64,000 bases of DNA from Agriotes lineatus (lineage: Eukaryota; Arthropoda; Insecta; Coleoptera; Elateridae), in the NCBI GenBank assembly GCA_940337035.1, contig OW679197.1:39996466-40060465 (forward strand), given 5' to 3'. The notes below the pieces were generated by a model. That model was given only the letters and a program-made list of their open reading frames with translations, was not told the origin of the DNA and made no database searches. Made by a program: the position numbers and the translations under genes. Position 1 is the stretch's first letter; every line of letters begins with the position of its first letter. Below, piece after piece: positions 11,456 to 20,775 of the stretch.

Positions 11456-12040
11456 AGGTCCCGGGTGGTGCAGCTTGAGCAAGCGTCCACGTTCGATCAG
11501 CATTAAGGTCACTATATCAATAAGGTAACGCCATTCCATTCCTCGCTTGAGAATGTGAGAAAATTGTGAGATAAGGATAACAAATACAAATTTCCCAAGT
11601 GCAATAAGGTGGACACTAGTTTTTGGGGATTTTCTTTTTGGTGTAATGGCACTTGTAAAGTGAGGAATCTGTTAGGTTATGTGTTTTTATCCCCAGTTGG
11701 AGAAAATTGTGCGACAAGGATAGATATAAAAAATCACTAATGGCGGTACCTTATTGATATAGTGACCTTAATCAGCATAGTTAAGCAACGCTCTCTCTGG
11801 TCAGAACTTGGATGGGAGTTCCACGGCTGCTTTCCCGGCACCTCGCGGTACGGTTACCACGGGAAAAAGTTGGTCCCGGATATCATAACAACATCATGAT
11901 AGTCGTTAGTGGGGTTGGAAGTCCCATAAATGTACAGTGACGCCTATAATTGGCCTAACCTCTGTTGGCGGAGTACGGAATAAATAAAATAAAATAAAAT
12001 AAATAAAAATAAAAATAAAAAATACAGACAAATGTTCCTA
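11456..12040 (+). repeat. 5S-rRNA-like SINE, split by a MITE
   Basis: The pieces 11456-11503 and 11779-12040 join into one sequence that includes GTTCGATCAGCAT, AGTTAAGCAACGC, GGTCAGAACTTGGATGGG and a GGTACGGTTACC segment. The order and spacing of GATCA..GAAGTTAAGCA..GGTCAGTACTTGGATGGG are those of 5S rRNA, so this is a SINE with a 5S-derived head. It ends in an AATAAAATAAAAT-rich tail at 11978-12030. Confidence 0.75.
11504..11770. mobile_element. MITE with 8-bp target duplication (hAT-like) inside the 5S SINE
   Basis: The ends are inverted repeats of about 31 bp (TAAGGTCACTATATCAATAA... and its complement). The 8-bp direct repeat ATCAGCAT lies at 11496-11503 and 11771-11778. An 8-bp duplication is typical of the hAT superfamily. 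Removing the element together with one duplication restores the 5S-like sequence exactly, which proves the insertion order. Confidence 0.85.
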
Positions 12041-12129
12041 TGTTATTTATGCGTCACTAAGTATTTCTTATAACGAAACATTACTCATTATCAAGCGAGT
12101 ACTATGAATCCCAAGCTAACTGGAAAATA

Positions 12130-12230
12130 ATGACATTTTTACCCCCTCCATATCTCCGTAACCCTTGACTGTAAGGAAAAAAATGCATAAAACCATTTTT
12201 ATTGTAAATTAAATATAAACTGTCAAGAGA
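12130..12230 (-). repeat. Third fragment of the inverted-arm sequence
   Basis: Matches, on the minus strand, the left-arm segment around 10258-10345 (TTTACAATAAAAATGGT, ATGCATTTTT and the GGAGATAT..GGGGGTAAAAATG block). It lies next to the inner end of the right arm, so the element underwent an internal rearrangement or duplication. Confidence 0.6.
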
Positions 12231-12284
12231 ACATCCTTCATTTCTCGATACCACGCTAAATGTCTCCAATGCAGTAAACTTTTT

Positions 12285-12735
12285 CTTCTTGGTTTACCTT
12301 TCTTCGGTACAGCCCATCTGCAACTGTTTGTGGGCTGGGGCATGAACAACCAACAAGCTCAATAAATCAGTGTCATTGCCAATCACGATAGCCTCTTTTC
12401 TTTTTTGATTCGTCAATTGCAGTAAAAAACGATCTTGGGTGTCAGCATCACCTTTTGCTGAATCACTTTGCAATCAGCTTGCTGTAAGTGTACCATGATG
12501 AGAGCAATCAGTTGCATTTTGTCTTACTATTAGTAGAAATTCTGCTTGTCCAAGAGTGACATTAATTGCATCTTCCACTTTCACTTCAACATGTGAAGTA
12601 GTGATGATTTGCGCAAATGTTGTTCGTCTTTTGTGCTGGGTTTTTCACCATAACCATCCTGTCCTCCCACTTCCCTGAACCCCTTATATAATACACTTGG
12701 AGCGAATATTACGAGTTGATAGGCGTTCATGCTTT
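12285..12735 (-). pseudogene. Decayed transposon-associated protein, right-arm copy
   Basis: The reverse complement of this stretch follows the left-arm ORF from its ATG (AAGCATGAACGCCTAT, about 12718-12733) through GAACAACATTTGCGCA and the DDADT/NDTDLL region to the shared AACCAAGAAGAAAAAG, where the homology ends. Several single-base insertions and deletions break the frame (for example around the DDADT motif), so it has no long ORF. It is the inverted counterpart of 10361-10806, from the same ancestral coding sequence. Confidence 0.7.
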
Positions 12736-12782
12736 TTTGGCCAAACAGAAAAGTTACATTTTTACCCTCTCCATATCTCCGT

Positions 12783-14028
12783 TGTTCTGCCCAAAAATAA
12801 TTTGTCTCTGAAACCCCGTTTAACCACTATAGTTTTAATTTTATATCATGTCCATCGTCTTGGACTTAAAATATATGCATTTTCTAGCTGTAACCCGCGA
12901 ACATCGTACGCGCGAGGTTCCTTATTTGTGTATTAAATAATGACTAACTATTTTCTGTCATCCCATCCCATCCCCGTCCGCGTCCCCGTCCCGTCCAGTA
13001 CCATCCCGTCCCGTCCCGTCTCCTCCCCTACCATCCCATCCCGTCCCGTTCCATCCCTTCCCGTCTCGTCCAGTTCAGTCCCCTCCCGTCCCGTCCCGCC
13101 CCGTCCCTTCCTGTCCCTTCCCGTCATTTCACGTCTCGTCCAGTCCCGTTCCGTCTCGTCCCTTCCCGTCCCACCCCGTCCCGTATCGTCCCTCCCGACA
13201 AACGTTGTTCTGTCCAAAAATAATTTGTCTCTGAAGCCCCGTTTAACCACTAGAAAGTTTTAATTTTATGTCATGTCCATCGTCTTGGACTTAAAAATAA
13301 ATGCCGTCTTCGCAATCAACGTCCCAAAAAATCTTAATAACGACACCCATCAATTTTTAGGGTTATTCACCCCCTAAGGGGCAGCGAATCCGACAGACGT
13401 TGTCCTGTCCGAACATTGATTTGCCTGCTATTAGAGGGTTCAGCAAACGTTTTTCCGATATTCGAATTTTCGATTTCTTTCATTTTAAAAACATGCTAAT
13501 ACGACTATTGTCATTACCCGTAGCGCGCTGGTCATCATTGCGGTTCGCACGTGAAGTAGATACCCGAGCAGCTGACTGTCTTCGACGACCTATGTTAGCT
13601 CGTAGTACCTTTGGCATTGTAACGGTCACTATAAAACGACACGGAATTGTTTTCACAATCACTTGTGCGCAAACCAAATTTGAATGTCTGACTGACTGAC
13701 TGCGACGACTTATGTAAAGCATTTGGAATTACATATATTGTTATTAGTGTCTTATCTCTTTCGCCTTCGGTTACCTGATGCGGATTATGAAATTATGGGG
13801 AAAACCCTTCAAACCATTAAGCACAGGTGTGGCTGCAAATAGAAACAACACACTTTCAATATTTTCCAATTTTCCGGTTTTCCCTCTGGATTTTCTTAAT
13901 TTTTCTTTCCGTAAGAACCTTCTACAAAGTATTAGAACACTTTAAAAAAAGATGAATGAAATCGGTAAAGTCATTCTCAAGTTATGGCGTGTCCAAGGGA
14001 AATAGGGATTCATTTATATATATATAGA
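12783..14028 (-). mobile_element. Helitron-like insertion in the right arm
   Basis: On the minus strand the element starts TCTATATATATATAAATG after an A at 14029, as a Helitron 5' end would. A Helitron-type 3' end (GCGGGTTACAGCTAG) occurs at 12884 and matches that of 1157-2827. A ~100-bp direct repeat (12783-12881 and 13203-13300, sharing TTGTTCTG.CCAAAAATAA) shows a tandem or nested structure, so more than one element may be present. The insertion replaced about 50-75 bp of the host arm. The ORFs inside (12940-13263, 13400-13699) are not genes. Confidence 0.55.
12955..13198 (-). repeat. GTCCC pentanucleotide minisatellite (complement of GGGAC)
   Basis: About 240 bp of GTCCC/ATCCC units. Both the unit and the flank (ATTTTCTGTCATCCCATCCC) match the reverse complement of the minisatellite end at 2740-2790, so the repeat travelled inside the same Helitron-like family and has a different length in each copy. 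Confidence 0.9.
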
Positions 14029-14274
14029 TTAAATGTAGATTAATTTTGTATAAGTCAAAGTTTGCGCTAATCCTCATCGTTAAAGAGATATTTGAGAAAA
14101 ACTGTTGAAACTTACCATTTTACCACCGTTCCACCCGCCTCCCGCCAAAACCTGACGCGCAAGGTCATGTGACTTTTTACCACTTACTAAGAGGAGAGTA
14201 CTAAACAGTTTGCCGCTGGGTAGAAGTTTTTTTTCTGATGTTTGGGTTAAACCCTAGTTTTACTGTACTATAAT

Positions 14275-14834
14275 GGCGTCTGGTTTAAATAACTCGCCGT
14301 AATAGATTCTGTGGAACTAAACAAAGCAAGTAGGATATGACGAAATAGGGTGAAAGAGAAGAGAGAAACACAAGATTAAAGGCACAAGAAAATAACATTG
14401 GCAAGTAATCGGAAAAATAATTTGTTTGTTCGAGTAGCCTATCATTCAATGATTGTTACAATTGGTTTATTGTGTATGTGTCCCTTATATTACGAGTTTA
14501 TTAGTTCTGCTCTTTAAATATGATCGACGAGGCTTGTTAAGGTTAATCATTATTATTTATAAATATTGTTTAATTATTGCGTAAATTATCAAGATAATCT
14601 TCGCGAGCAAACACCATATTAAAAATAAAAAAAAAAAACGTGACGTCGTTGAGTCATATCATTTGCTGCCCTTCTTATACAAACACACAAAAAATATCCA
14701 GGCAAATTATCGAATCGTGTGTCGAATTAGAGGCTGGAGGGTTGAATCTGGCGGCCTTCTATGCAGACAGGTAAGTTGATGGTTTTTCCCAAGTACGCCA
14801 AGTCTGATTGCTAAGTAGCAGAAGAGCAGCCTAC
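14275..14834. other. No recognisable feature
   Basis: AT-rich, non-coding spacer with an A-homopolymer near 14627. Confidence 0.5.
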
Positions 14835-14839
14835 CTTAT

Positions 14840-15033
14840 TGTTGAAGATTAGACTGAACCCTGTCTTTTTCTAGATATTAATCTAAATAGTAGTAGTAGT
14901 ATTTTGTCAGTATTATGTCGTAGTTGTTTTATTGCATTGTGCAATTCACAATTGCGTTTTTGTATACTAAAAGCTGCTATTAAAATATAACTTGTACAGT
15001 TGAACTGCTTTAACGCAATTCCAAATCTCAATA
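14840..15033 (+). repeat. Copia 5' LTR
   Basis: Begins TGTTGAAGATT, ends CCAAATCTCAATA, and shares ACTGAACCCTGT, AGTAGTAGTAGT and TATTAAAATATAACTT with the 3' LTR. The two LTRs differ at many sites and by small indels, so the insertion is old. Confidence 0.88.
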
Positions 15034-15047
15034 GGTTATGGGCACAG
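15034..15047 (+). promoter_or_regulatory. Copia primer-binding site
   Basis: GGTTATGGGCACAG directly after the LTR; copia-type elements use an internal fragment of initiator tRNA-Met with a very similar complement. Confidence 0.75.
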
Positions 15048-15141
15048 GGCACTTGTGAGTATTAATAACGGTGTGGCAAACTTTTGACAACAAACTGATT
15101 TATTACGTCAGATTTTTTAGTCAAAATTCGTATCTTAAAAA

Positions 15142-15270
15142 GGTGGAACAGCTTCCGGTGAGGATAAAAAAGCTGGAGGGACAGACAGATTGGGTGGACT
15201 GGAAGTTTGAAGCAAGAATTTAGCTGCAAGCATACGACGTGATGCGTGCCTTGCGAGGTCAAGTTACATC
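15142..15270 (+). pseudogene. Copia gag N-terminal remnant
   Basis: Translation gives KKLEGQTDWVDWKFEARI, a stop, then LQAYDVMRALRG. Copia gag proteins begin with a KLDG..NW..WKF...L...D...V pattern, so this is the start of gag, interrupted by a TAG and then truncated. Confidence 0.6.
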
Positions 15271-15303
15271 GAGGAAACCGACGAACAAAAGTATGATAAG
15301 ACT

Positions 15304-15702
15304 GTGGCAACATTAAATAAAACTGTGAGGAAAATAACTGGAAAGGTCGGACTGCGTCATAGGATCACAATGCCATATTCACCTGAGCCAAACGGTGAAT
15401 CCGAAAGAAAACACTGCACCGTGGTAGAGGCGGCAAGAACGGTATTACATGCTAAGGGTCTACCGAAAGCACTGTGGGCGGAGGCAGTAAGCACCGCTGC
15501 TAATGTGCTAAATCGAACAGGACCAACTCCTATAAATGGTAAAATGCCCATTTATTTGTGGTCAGGACATGATACAGCAGTTGGACACCTAAAGATTTTT
15601 GGAACAGAGTGCTTTGTGTACATACCAACGCAGAATCGCCAAAAAATGGGATGGGAAGAGAAAGGCAAAGGCTATATGGTGTTTATATCGAAAAAGAAGT
15701 AA
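15304..15702 (+). pseudogene. Copia integrase C-terminal remnant
   Basis: A 132-codon ORF. YSPEPNGESERKH (residues 25-37) matches the conserved copia segment around the third catalytic residue of the DDE integrase; E34 in NGESER is the expected glutamate. LWAEAVSTAANVLNR and the following P..W.G....VGHLKIFGTECFVYIP region match the sequence after the catalytic core. The two catalytic aspartates and the zinc-binding HHCC domain are absent, so the enzyme is dead. The start codon is accidental, since the natural reading frame would begin far upstream in a polyprotein. Confidence 0.85.
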
Positions 15703-16200
15703 TTTGCAGCAAGGATATAACCTTTAAACAAGAGGAAGCAATCATAAAATGTATTTAACCAAAGTCTGAAACTGATGTCGAGAATGATAAAACGGACTGT
15801 TCTGGAGAAGAAGAGGAAACGCAAGAACAACCAATTTTTCCAATAATGCGAGATAGGACTAAACTCAAATTGCTGCAACAGTTCGGTGCATATGCAATGT
15901 TAGCCGAATTTGAACCTAAGACAGTTCAGGAAGCCAAGGCGTTGAAAAATAAAGATACATGAAAAGCGGCTGGATGACGAAAGGTATTCTTTGGATGAAA
16001 ACGAGACCTGGAAGCTGCCGAGTATGAACCGTAGGAAGAAAATTGTCGAAATCGTTGGGTTTTCTGAACTAAAAAGAATTCTGGTGTCATTATTGTGAGG
16101 TTTAAGCGAGGCTTGTCGCGAAAGTATTTTCATAGAAAGCTGTCGTCCACTACGATGAAACTGAAGAAGTTGCTGGGATTAGCGTCTAGAGAAAACATTT
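15703..16200 (+). pseudogene. Copia post-integrase / RT entry remnant
   Basis: With frame changes, the translation runs through an acidic linker (GEEEETQEQP), then EFEPKTVQEA, DERYSLDENETWKL and a KIVEI.GFSELK-like piece. Copia polyproteins have EP.T..EA......W..A...E...L..N.TW.L as the entry to the RT domain. The RT catalytic core and RNase H are deleted, and the sequence runs directly into the polypurine tract. Confidence 0.7.
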
Positions 16201-16204
16201 CAGT

Positions 16205-16215
16205 TTAAGGGGGAG
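16205..16215 (+). promoter_or_regulatory. Copia polypurine tract
   Basis: TTAAGGGGGAG immediately before the 3' LTR, the expected plus-strand primer site. Confidence 0.75.
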
Positions 16216-16401
16216 TGTCGAAGTGTAAACTGAACCCTGTATTTTTCTAGATACTAATCTAAATAGTAGTAGTAGTCTGCCATGGGTATTATGTTTTAGT
16301 TGTTTATTGCATTGCCCAATCTACAGTTAGTTCTTGTATACTCTAAGCTGTTATTAAAATATAACTTCTTGCTTTAACACTCGCAATTCCAAATCCCAAT
16401 A
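16216..16401 (+). repeat. Copia 3' LTR
   Basis: Starts TGTCGAAGTGTAAACTG, ends AATCCCAATA, and is followed by the CTTAT duplication. Confidence 0.88.
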
Positions 16402-16900
16402 CTTATTTATTTTCTACTGTCACCTCGTGACGTACATTTTGGGCCGTTGTTAGGGCTTTTCAAATTAATTTCTGGGCGGTCTTCCAAGGAAACAAAAATT
16501 AGCTACACTAAGGTGCAAATGCCGTTCGCCAGCTCAGCGTTTGGAGGCGTGTAGTTCTTAAGAACGAAAGTGAAACGGTAGAACAATAATTAACTGAATG
16601 TCCAGAGCGCCATCAATTTTTGAAATAACGGCGAATCTAACGAGAAATTGTAAACTCAATACCCAGGCTATATCACACTTCCTGAAAGATAGCTCCAAAT
16701 AAATGCAATCAACCTTAACTAACTCACCCTGTATACTGGCAATAAAGATCATATAATTTCGTGTAAATATCACAATACAAGTTTACAGTAGTTATCATAA
16801 CAAATAGCATAAATGCAAAGGATTGCTCTAAACCAATCAATACATGCTATAATATACTCACAGTTTTATGACACAAACTGCAATTTACAACACGTTAAAA
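16402..16900. other. No gene; isolated ACCCTGTATAC transposon end
   Basis: CACCCTGTATAC near 16726 resembles a MITE terminus, but the partner end is not evident. The rest is AT-rich and non-coding. Confidence 0.4.
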
Positions 16901-17950
16901 CAAGGCAGCTTCGCAAGCTACTTAGCCCGCAAGAAGTCCTGGGTTCAGTTTTGGAGGAAATTGAACGCGGTTTTCGAGCTCTCGGCGGAGAAATTCATAC
17001 AGCCGTAGGTGGTGTTTTCCAGCGCAAACGGCGCTGCGGCAGCGGGGTTGACCAAAACCAGGCGGTCAAATGAACCCCAATACGGGTCCTTCTTGTGCCT
17101 TAGATAGGAGCTGGCGACAAGGGAAAGCGGCTCCGTGAAGGCTTAACACCGTTGACTCGCACAACACCTGCAGCAGGTCGCCGTAGACACGAGAACAAAC
17201 GAGCGGTGCGCCAGAATGCAGCGCGGCGACCGGGCCCAAAATTTCGCTGGCTTGGCTAATTAAAAACCGGCATTAATTCCGTCTGGTACTGCTTGCTGTG
17301 AAAAGAGAAAAAGGTTCGAATAGAATACACAATGACAGGGGCCCTAGCGCGTCCAGTTACTTATCCCAGATGATGGTTTTGGGTACATAGAACAGCTCGT
17401 GGTTGCAATTACTAACAAAAAAATCCTCACAAGGCGTAGAAATAACTTCCTTTAACGAGCTCGGGGTCTTAAAGCCACGAAAACGTGAGGGCTTGTATAT
17501 CACCACCACATAAAGCTAACCAAAAGCCCTACTAAACATCCCCGAAGCTCGTGAATTGCTACGCCACTAAACTGCGAGCGGAAAAAGAACGCGTCGAAGC
17601 CCGCAATCGGCTTTCCCTAGATAAAAGCACATCGAGGTTATCACGGCCAAATGTCCCATTCGCGCGATGCGCGGGAAAATACCATTCGAATTCGAAATTA
17701 AGAAAGACGGAGTAATCTAAACGTAACACCATGCCGCACGGCATCGGCTGTGGGGTAATCGAAGGGTTGCACCAGCACGTAAGTAATGTCTTTGATCAAG
17801 GAACTTATCAGCAAATGTACGCAAATGGGCACAATGTACTTAAACGGAGCACCGTATACCAAAGAAAAAGAAGGATGCGTCAACCGAAGAAGCGTACTCT
17901 GAATAAGAAAAGAAGATAAGGAAAAAGAGACCTAAGCTGGATAGCGGTTT
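16900..17950. other. GC-richer block of unknown origin
   Basis: The composition rises well above the flanks. The longest readings are an 86-codon ORF at 16813-17073 (+), a 62-codon ORF at 17731-17919 (+) ending in a very basic tail (KRRMRQPKKRTLNKKRR), and overlapping minus-strand ORFs at 17559-17744 and 17698-17883. Minus-strand pieces such as VPKTIIWDK and FNFEFEWYFPAHR look protein-like but are separated by stops. This could be a decayed coding sequence from a mobile element or an integrated virus. I do not recognise the family and assign no function. Confidence 0.3.
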
Positions 17951-18255
17951 AATTGTATTTTGCTTCTAATTCGAAAACTATTATATCTCGGGTAGTCTCG
18001 ATTAATCTAGAAATCTCGAAAAATGTTGAAACTGTCACTAAAAATGATGATACTATCGAAGATAGCCGCCTTCAGCGTCATATACATAAAGGAATTCAGA
18101 TGAACATATTGTATATAATTTTTTTGGATTTTCTTAAACCGTAATATAAAGACTGAGGTTAAATAAAAGATGCAATTTACGTGAATTGCATAGGTACAAT
18201 ATGTAATGACAGCTACTATGTTAGTAGTAGTGAAAAATTTCAACTATTTCTTTGT
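17951..18255. other. No recognisable feature
   Basis: AT-rich spacer. Confidence 0.45.
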
Positions 18256-18292
18256 CGGTTTTTATTTTATTTATTTATTTATTTATTTATAA
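18256..18292. repeat. (ATTT)n microsatellite, LINE 3' tail
   Basis: TTTATTTATTTATTTATTTA run located exactly at the 3' side of the minus-strand LINE relic, so it is probably the element's simple-repeat tail. Confidence 0.75.
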
Positions 18293-19560
18293 GCAGAGCG
18301 AATAAAACATATCAGATCGAAAACTACAGCTAGTAAGATATTGAAACTTAACTAACAATTAAATTAAAGACACGTTATAATGTAGTAAATAACAAGATAA
18401 AGAATTCTACTTTAAATTTTTGCAAACTTGAAAACTCTACAAAAAGAAATTATAAAACTAAAGGACTAAAGCTTTAATCTTAATTTAAAGTAACCACTCA
18501 ATTTGTACAAGGCCTTTTTTAAGGCGTTTACTGAAGGCGCACATACAACTGACTTGGAAAGAGCGTTCCAATATCCAAACATTCTGTTGAATAAACAGAA
18601 CTGCCGACACATTTTATTAAATCTTTCGCGCACTAGCTTGAACTCGTGGCCACGCAACTGCATATTCCCACTTATCACAAACCCTTCAATGTCTACAGTG
18701 TAGTAATCGTGGAGGATTTTATATGTTCGTATGGCAGATTTCGAATAGTTGGTGATATGTCTCTGGGTGAATTCAAGAGCATGAATGTCTTTAGCAAGGT
18801 AAGACTTCCAAACACAGAACGCATACTCCAAAATTGGCCGAATATAGGTTTTATACATTTTCGCTAAAAGTTTGACTTGTTTTTAAAAGCGATCAAAACT
18901 AGTTACGACACAGTATATGCGTTCTTGATTGTTTTAGCAATGTGGTACTCCTATTTAAAATCCGACGACACGATGACCCCAAGATCTTTTTGTTGATAAA
19001 CAGACTTTATAGGCACATTGTTCAGAAAATACGGGTAGCTAGGGTTGTGGTATCACATGTGCAACACGCTGCATTTTTGTTCGTTGAGCTCTAATAGCCA
19101 CTTCTAACACAATTCTTGGAGTTGCAAAAGGTCATTTTCTAAGTGAATTCTGTTCATCAATGGATTTCCGAAAAATTTCGTTACATCAGCAAATAATGAA
19201 ACAGATGATTGAAATTCATACACGAGGTCACTGATAAAAACATTAAACAGAAGCTGCCTTATCACTGGAACAATCTCTTATGTGGAACTTTGTCAAATGC
19301 TATTTTGAAATCAAGATATATAACATCGACTGGGTTGTTTCTGTCTAACTCTTTGGACCAATTGTTAACACACTGCAACAAGTTCGAAACAGTGGATTTT
19401 CCACTAAGGAAACCATGCTGTTAGGATGAAGAACACCTGACTCGAGGAAAAAGTTTGAAAGTTCCTCACTAATAATTCGATCCATGCAGTTACACAATAG
19501 CGAATTATTATAACGATCGTTTGTCCTACACCTCCTAGGTATAAAGCTATTACTAGATCG
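18256..19560 (-). pseudogene. 5'-truncated non-LTR retrotransposon (CR1/Jockey-type RT) with TTTA tail
   Basis: Read on the minus strand, the relic gives FLSGKSTVSNLLQCVNNW, then YLDFKIAFDKVPHKRL (first catalytic Asp region), a FADVTKFF remnant of the FADD box, WLLELNEQKC, KDLGVIVSSDF and the C-terminal MYKTYIRPILEYAFCVW...LEFTQRHITNY...RGHEFKLV...WNALSKSVV. This is the usual order of the RT palm, thumb and C-terminal region in CR1/Jockey-like LINEs. The second Asp of FADD is lost and several stops occur (for example after QELC and KRLFQ). The element is cut at its 5' side near 19560 and ends on the 3' side in (AAAT)n at 18256-18292. Confidence 0.85.
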
Positions 19561-19664
19561 GTTTTAGACCTCTAAAGTGACATATAATCCACTAGTGAGG
19601 TAAAACCCATGTCACTCACTACTGCAATGTTCGTAGCACTGTCAAGCTATGCCAAATTTCGTTA

Positions 19665-20775
19665 CCAGAAAATTCATTGAAAACTATTAATCGAAACATA
19701 ATTCATCGAATACAATTAATTGAAACGCAATTTATCGAAACGACCATTCATCGAAAGGACAATTAATCTAAGTGCAATTTATCCATATATGTATTATACA
19801 TATATTGCTAGCAGGGCCTGGAAACGGCCGAAAACATTACGGCGCCGACATAATCTCACTCTGAGTATAACGCGTCTAGTGCGCATGCCTGAGAATTCAA
19901 ACTCCGCCTTTAGAAGCGAATTTTAAACTTGACCGGTTCCCCACCGCGCGAACGACGCCGCTGCGCTTGCGCACAGCTCACCATATACATTAAAGAGTTG
20001 GTTGTCCGACTCACTTCCATGGTGACCTCCCCACTCATAGCCGCTAGCAATATAATTTAGTAGTTATTAAATATATGAATTTATTGAAACACAATTCATC
20101 GAATCATCAATTCATCGAAATTTGGCATTGTAGGAATTTTATCAGGTTTTTAGGATAATATTCTAGTTTTTAAAATTTGTTTTGAGTTTAATTATACCGG
20201 ACAAATCCACCCGAACCACCCTTCACACTTTATCAAGTCTTAGGACTTGCAGCATGTCGCTGGCGTGTTTTGAAGATTTTGTTGTTATTTCTTAAATATT
20301 TATGAAGCTTGGGAAACGATTTCTTTGTCATGTATTTGTTTTTTTTTTAATTGATATTGTAAATAATACGTTATGCGTGAATATATGTATAGGTATATTT
20401 TCTAAAATCCTGTGTTGTGTGCTATTCCATGCAAGAATTCGAGAATATTTTCTTGATTATAAATTTCAATCAGCTGTACTATTCTCTCTGCACAATCCCT
20501 GCATTTCTTGTGGGCTGGTGGACATGCTGCAATTTATAAAATTTATTCGGTATGATTAAAGACGAAACAAATTTAAAACAATAATATGTAATTATTCTTA
20601 AAATAAAGTTGAAGAAATTCCTAAAATGTGAAGTTTTGATGAATGTCCCTTTCGACGAATTGTTGATTCAATGAATTATGTTTCGATAAATTGCATTTCG
20701 ATTAATTGTCCTTTCGATAAATTGTTGTTTCGATTAATTGCGTTTCGATGAATTGTTTTCGATAAATTTACCTAG
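19665..20775. mobile_element. Foldback element with ends made of short TCGAT-type repeats
   Basis: The left end (19670-19790) and an inner patch (20080-20125) hold repeated units such as ATTAATCGAAACGCAATTT and CATCGAA. The right end (20640-20770) holds the inverse units TTTCGATAAATTG, TTTCGATTAATTG and TTTCGATGAATTG. The units are about 16-18 bp and occur roughly 6-8 times per side. This gives long inverted ends made of tandem repeats, as in foldback-type elements. The middle (about 19800-20080, 20130-20630) has no supported gene. Confidence 0.65.

Larger units (their letters stand above)
10009..14269. mobile_element. Large inverted-repeat element with a coding relic in both arms
   Basis: The left end AGTACAGTAAAG and the right end TTTTACTGTACT are inverted, with ATAAT directly repeated on each side (10004-10008, 14270-14274; TATAAT if one T is shared). 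Inverted similarity runs from 10009 to about 10806 and is found on the right as 14269-14030 and then 12782-12285. The right arm is split by a Helitron-like insertion (12783-14028). Landmarks found in both arms include TTTACCACCGTTCCACC, GCGCTAATCCTCATCGTTAA and the start of the ORF relic. An alternative reading is a pogo-like boundary (TA, then CAGTAAA). The family is not identified. Confidence 0.75.
14840..16401 (+). mobile_element. Degenerate Ty1/copia LTR retrotransposon
   Basis: Two similar LTRs (14840-15033 and 16216-16401), TGTTG/TGTCG starts and CAATA ends, flanked by the 5-bp duplication CTTAT (14835-14839, 16402-16406). A primer-binding site GGTTATGGGCACAG (15034-15047) abuts the 5' LTR and resembles the half-tRNA initiator-Met primer site of copia elements. 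A purine tract AAGGGGGAG precedes the 3' LTR. The internal part is only about 1.2 kb against the usual ~4 kb. A gag start, an integrase C-terminal part and the beginning of the RT region are recognisable; most of gag, the protease, the integrase N-terminal part and the RT core are missing. Confidence 0.9.

Noticed and set aside
12940..13263. 107-codon plus-strand and 100-codon minus-strand ORFs
   Set aside because: Again products of the pentanucleotide repeat in the Helitron-like copy.
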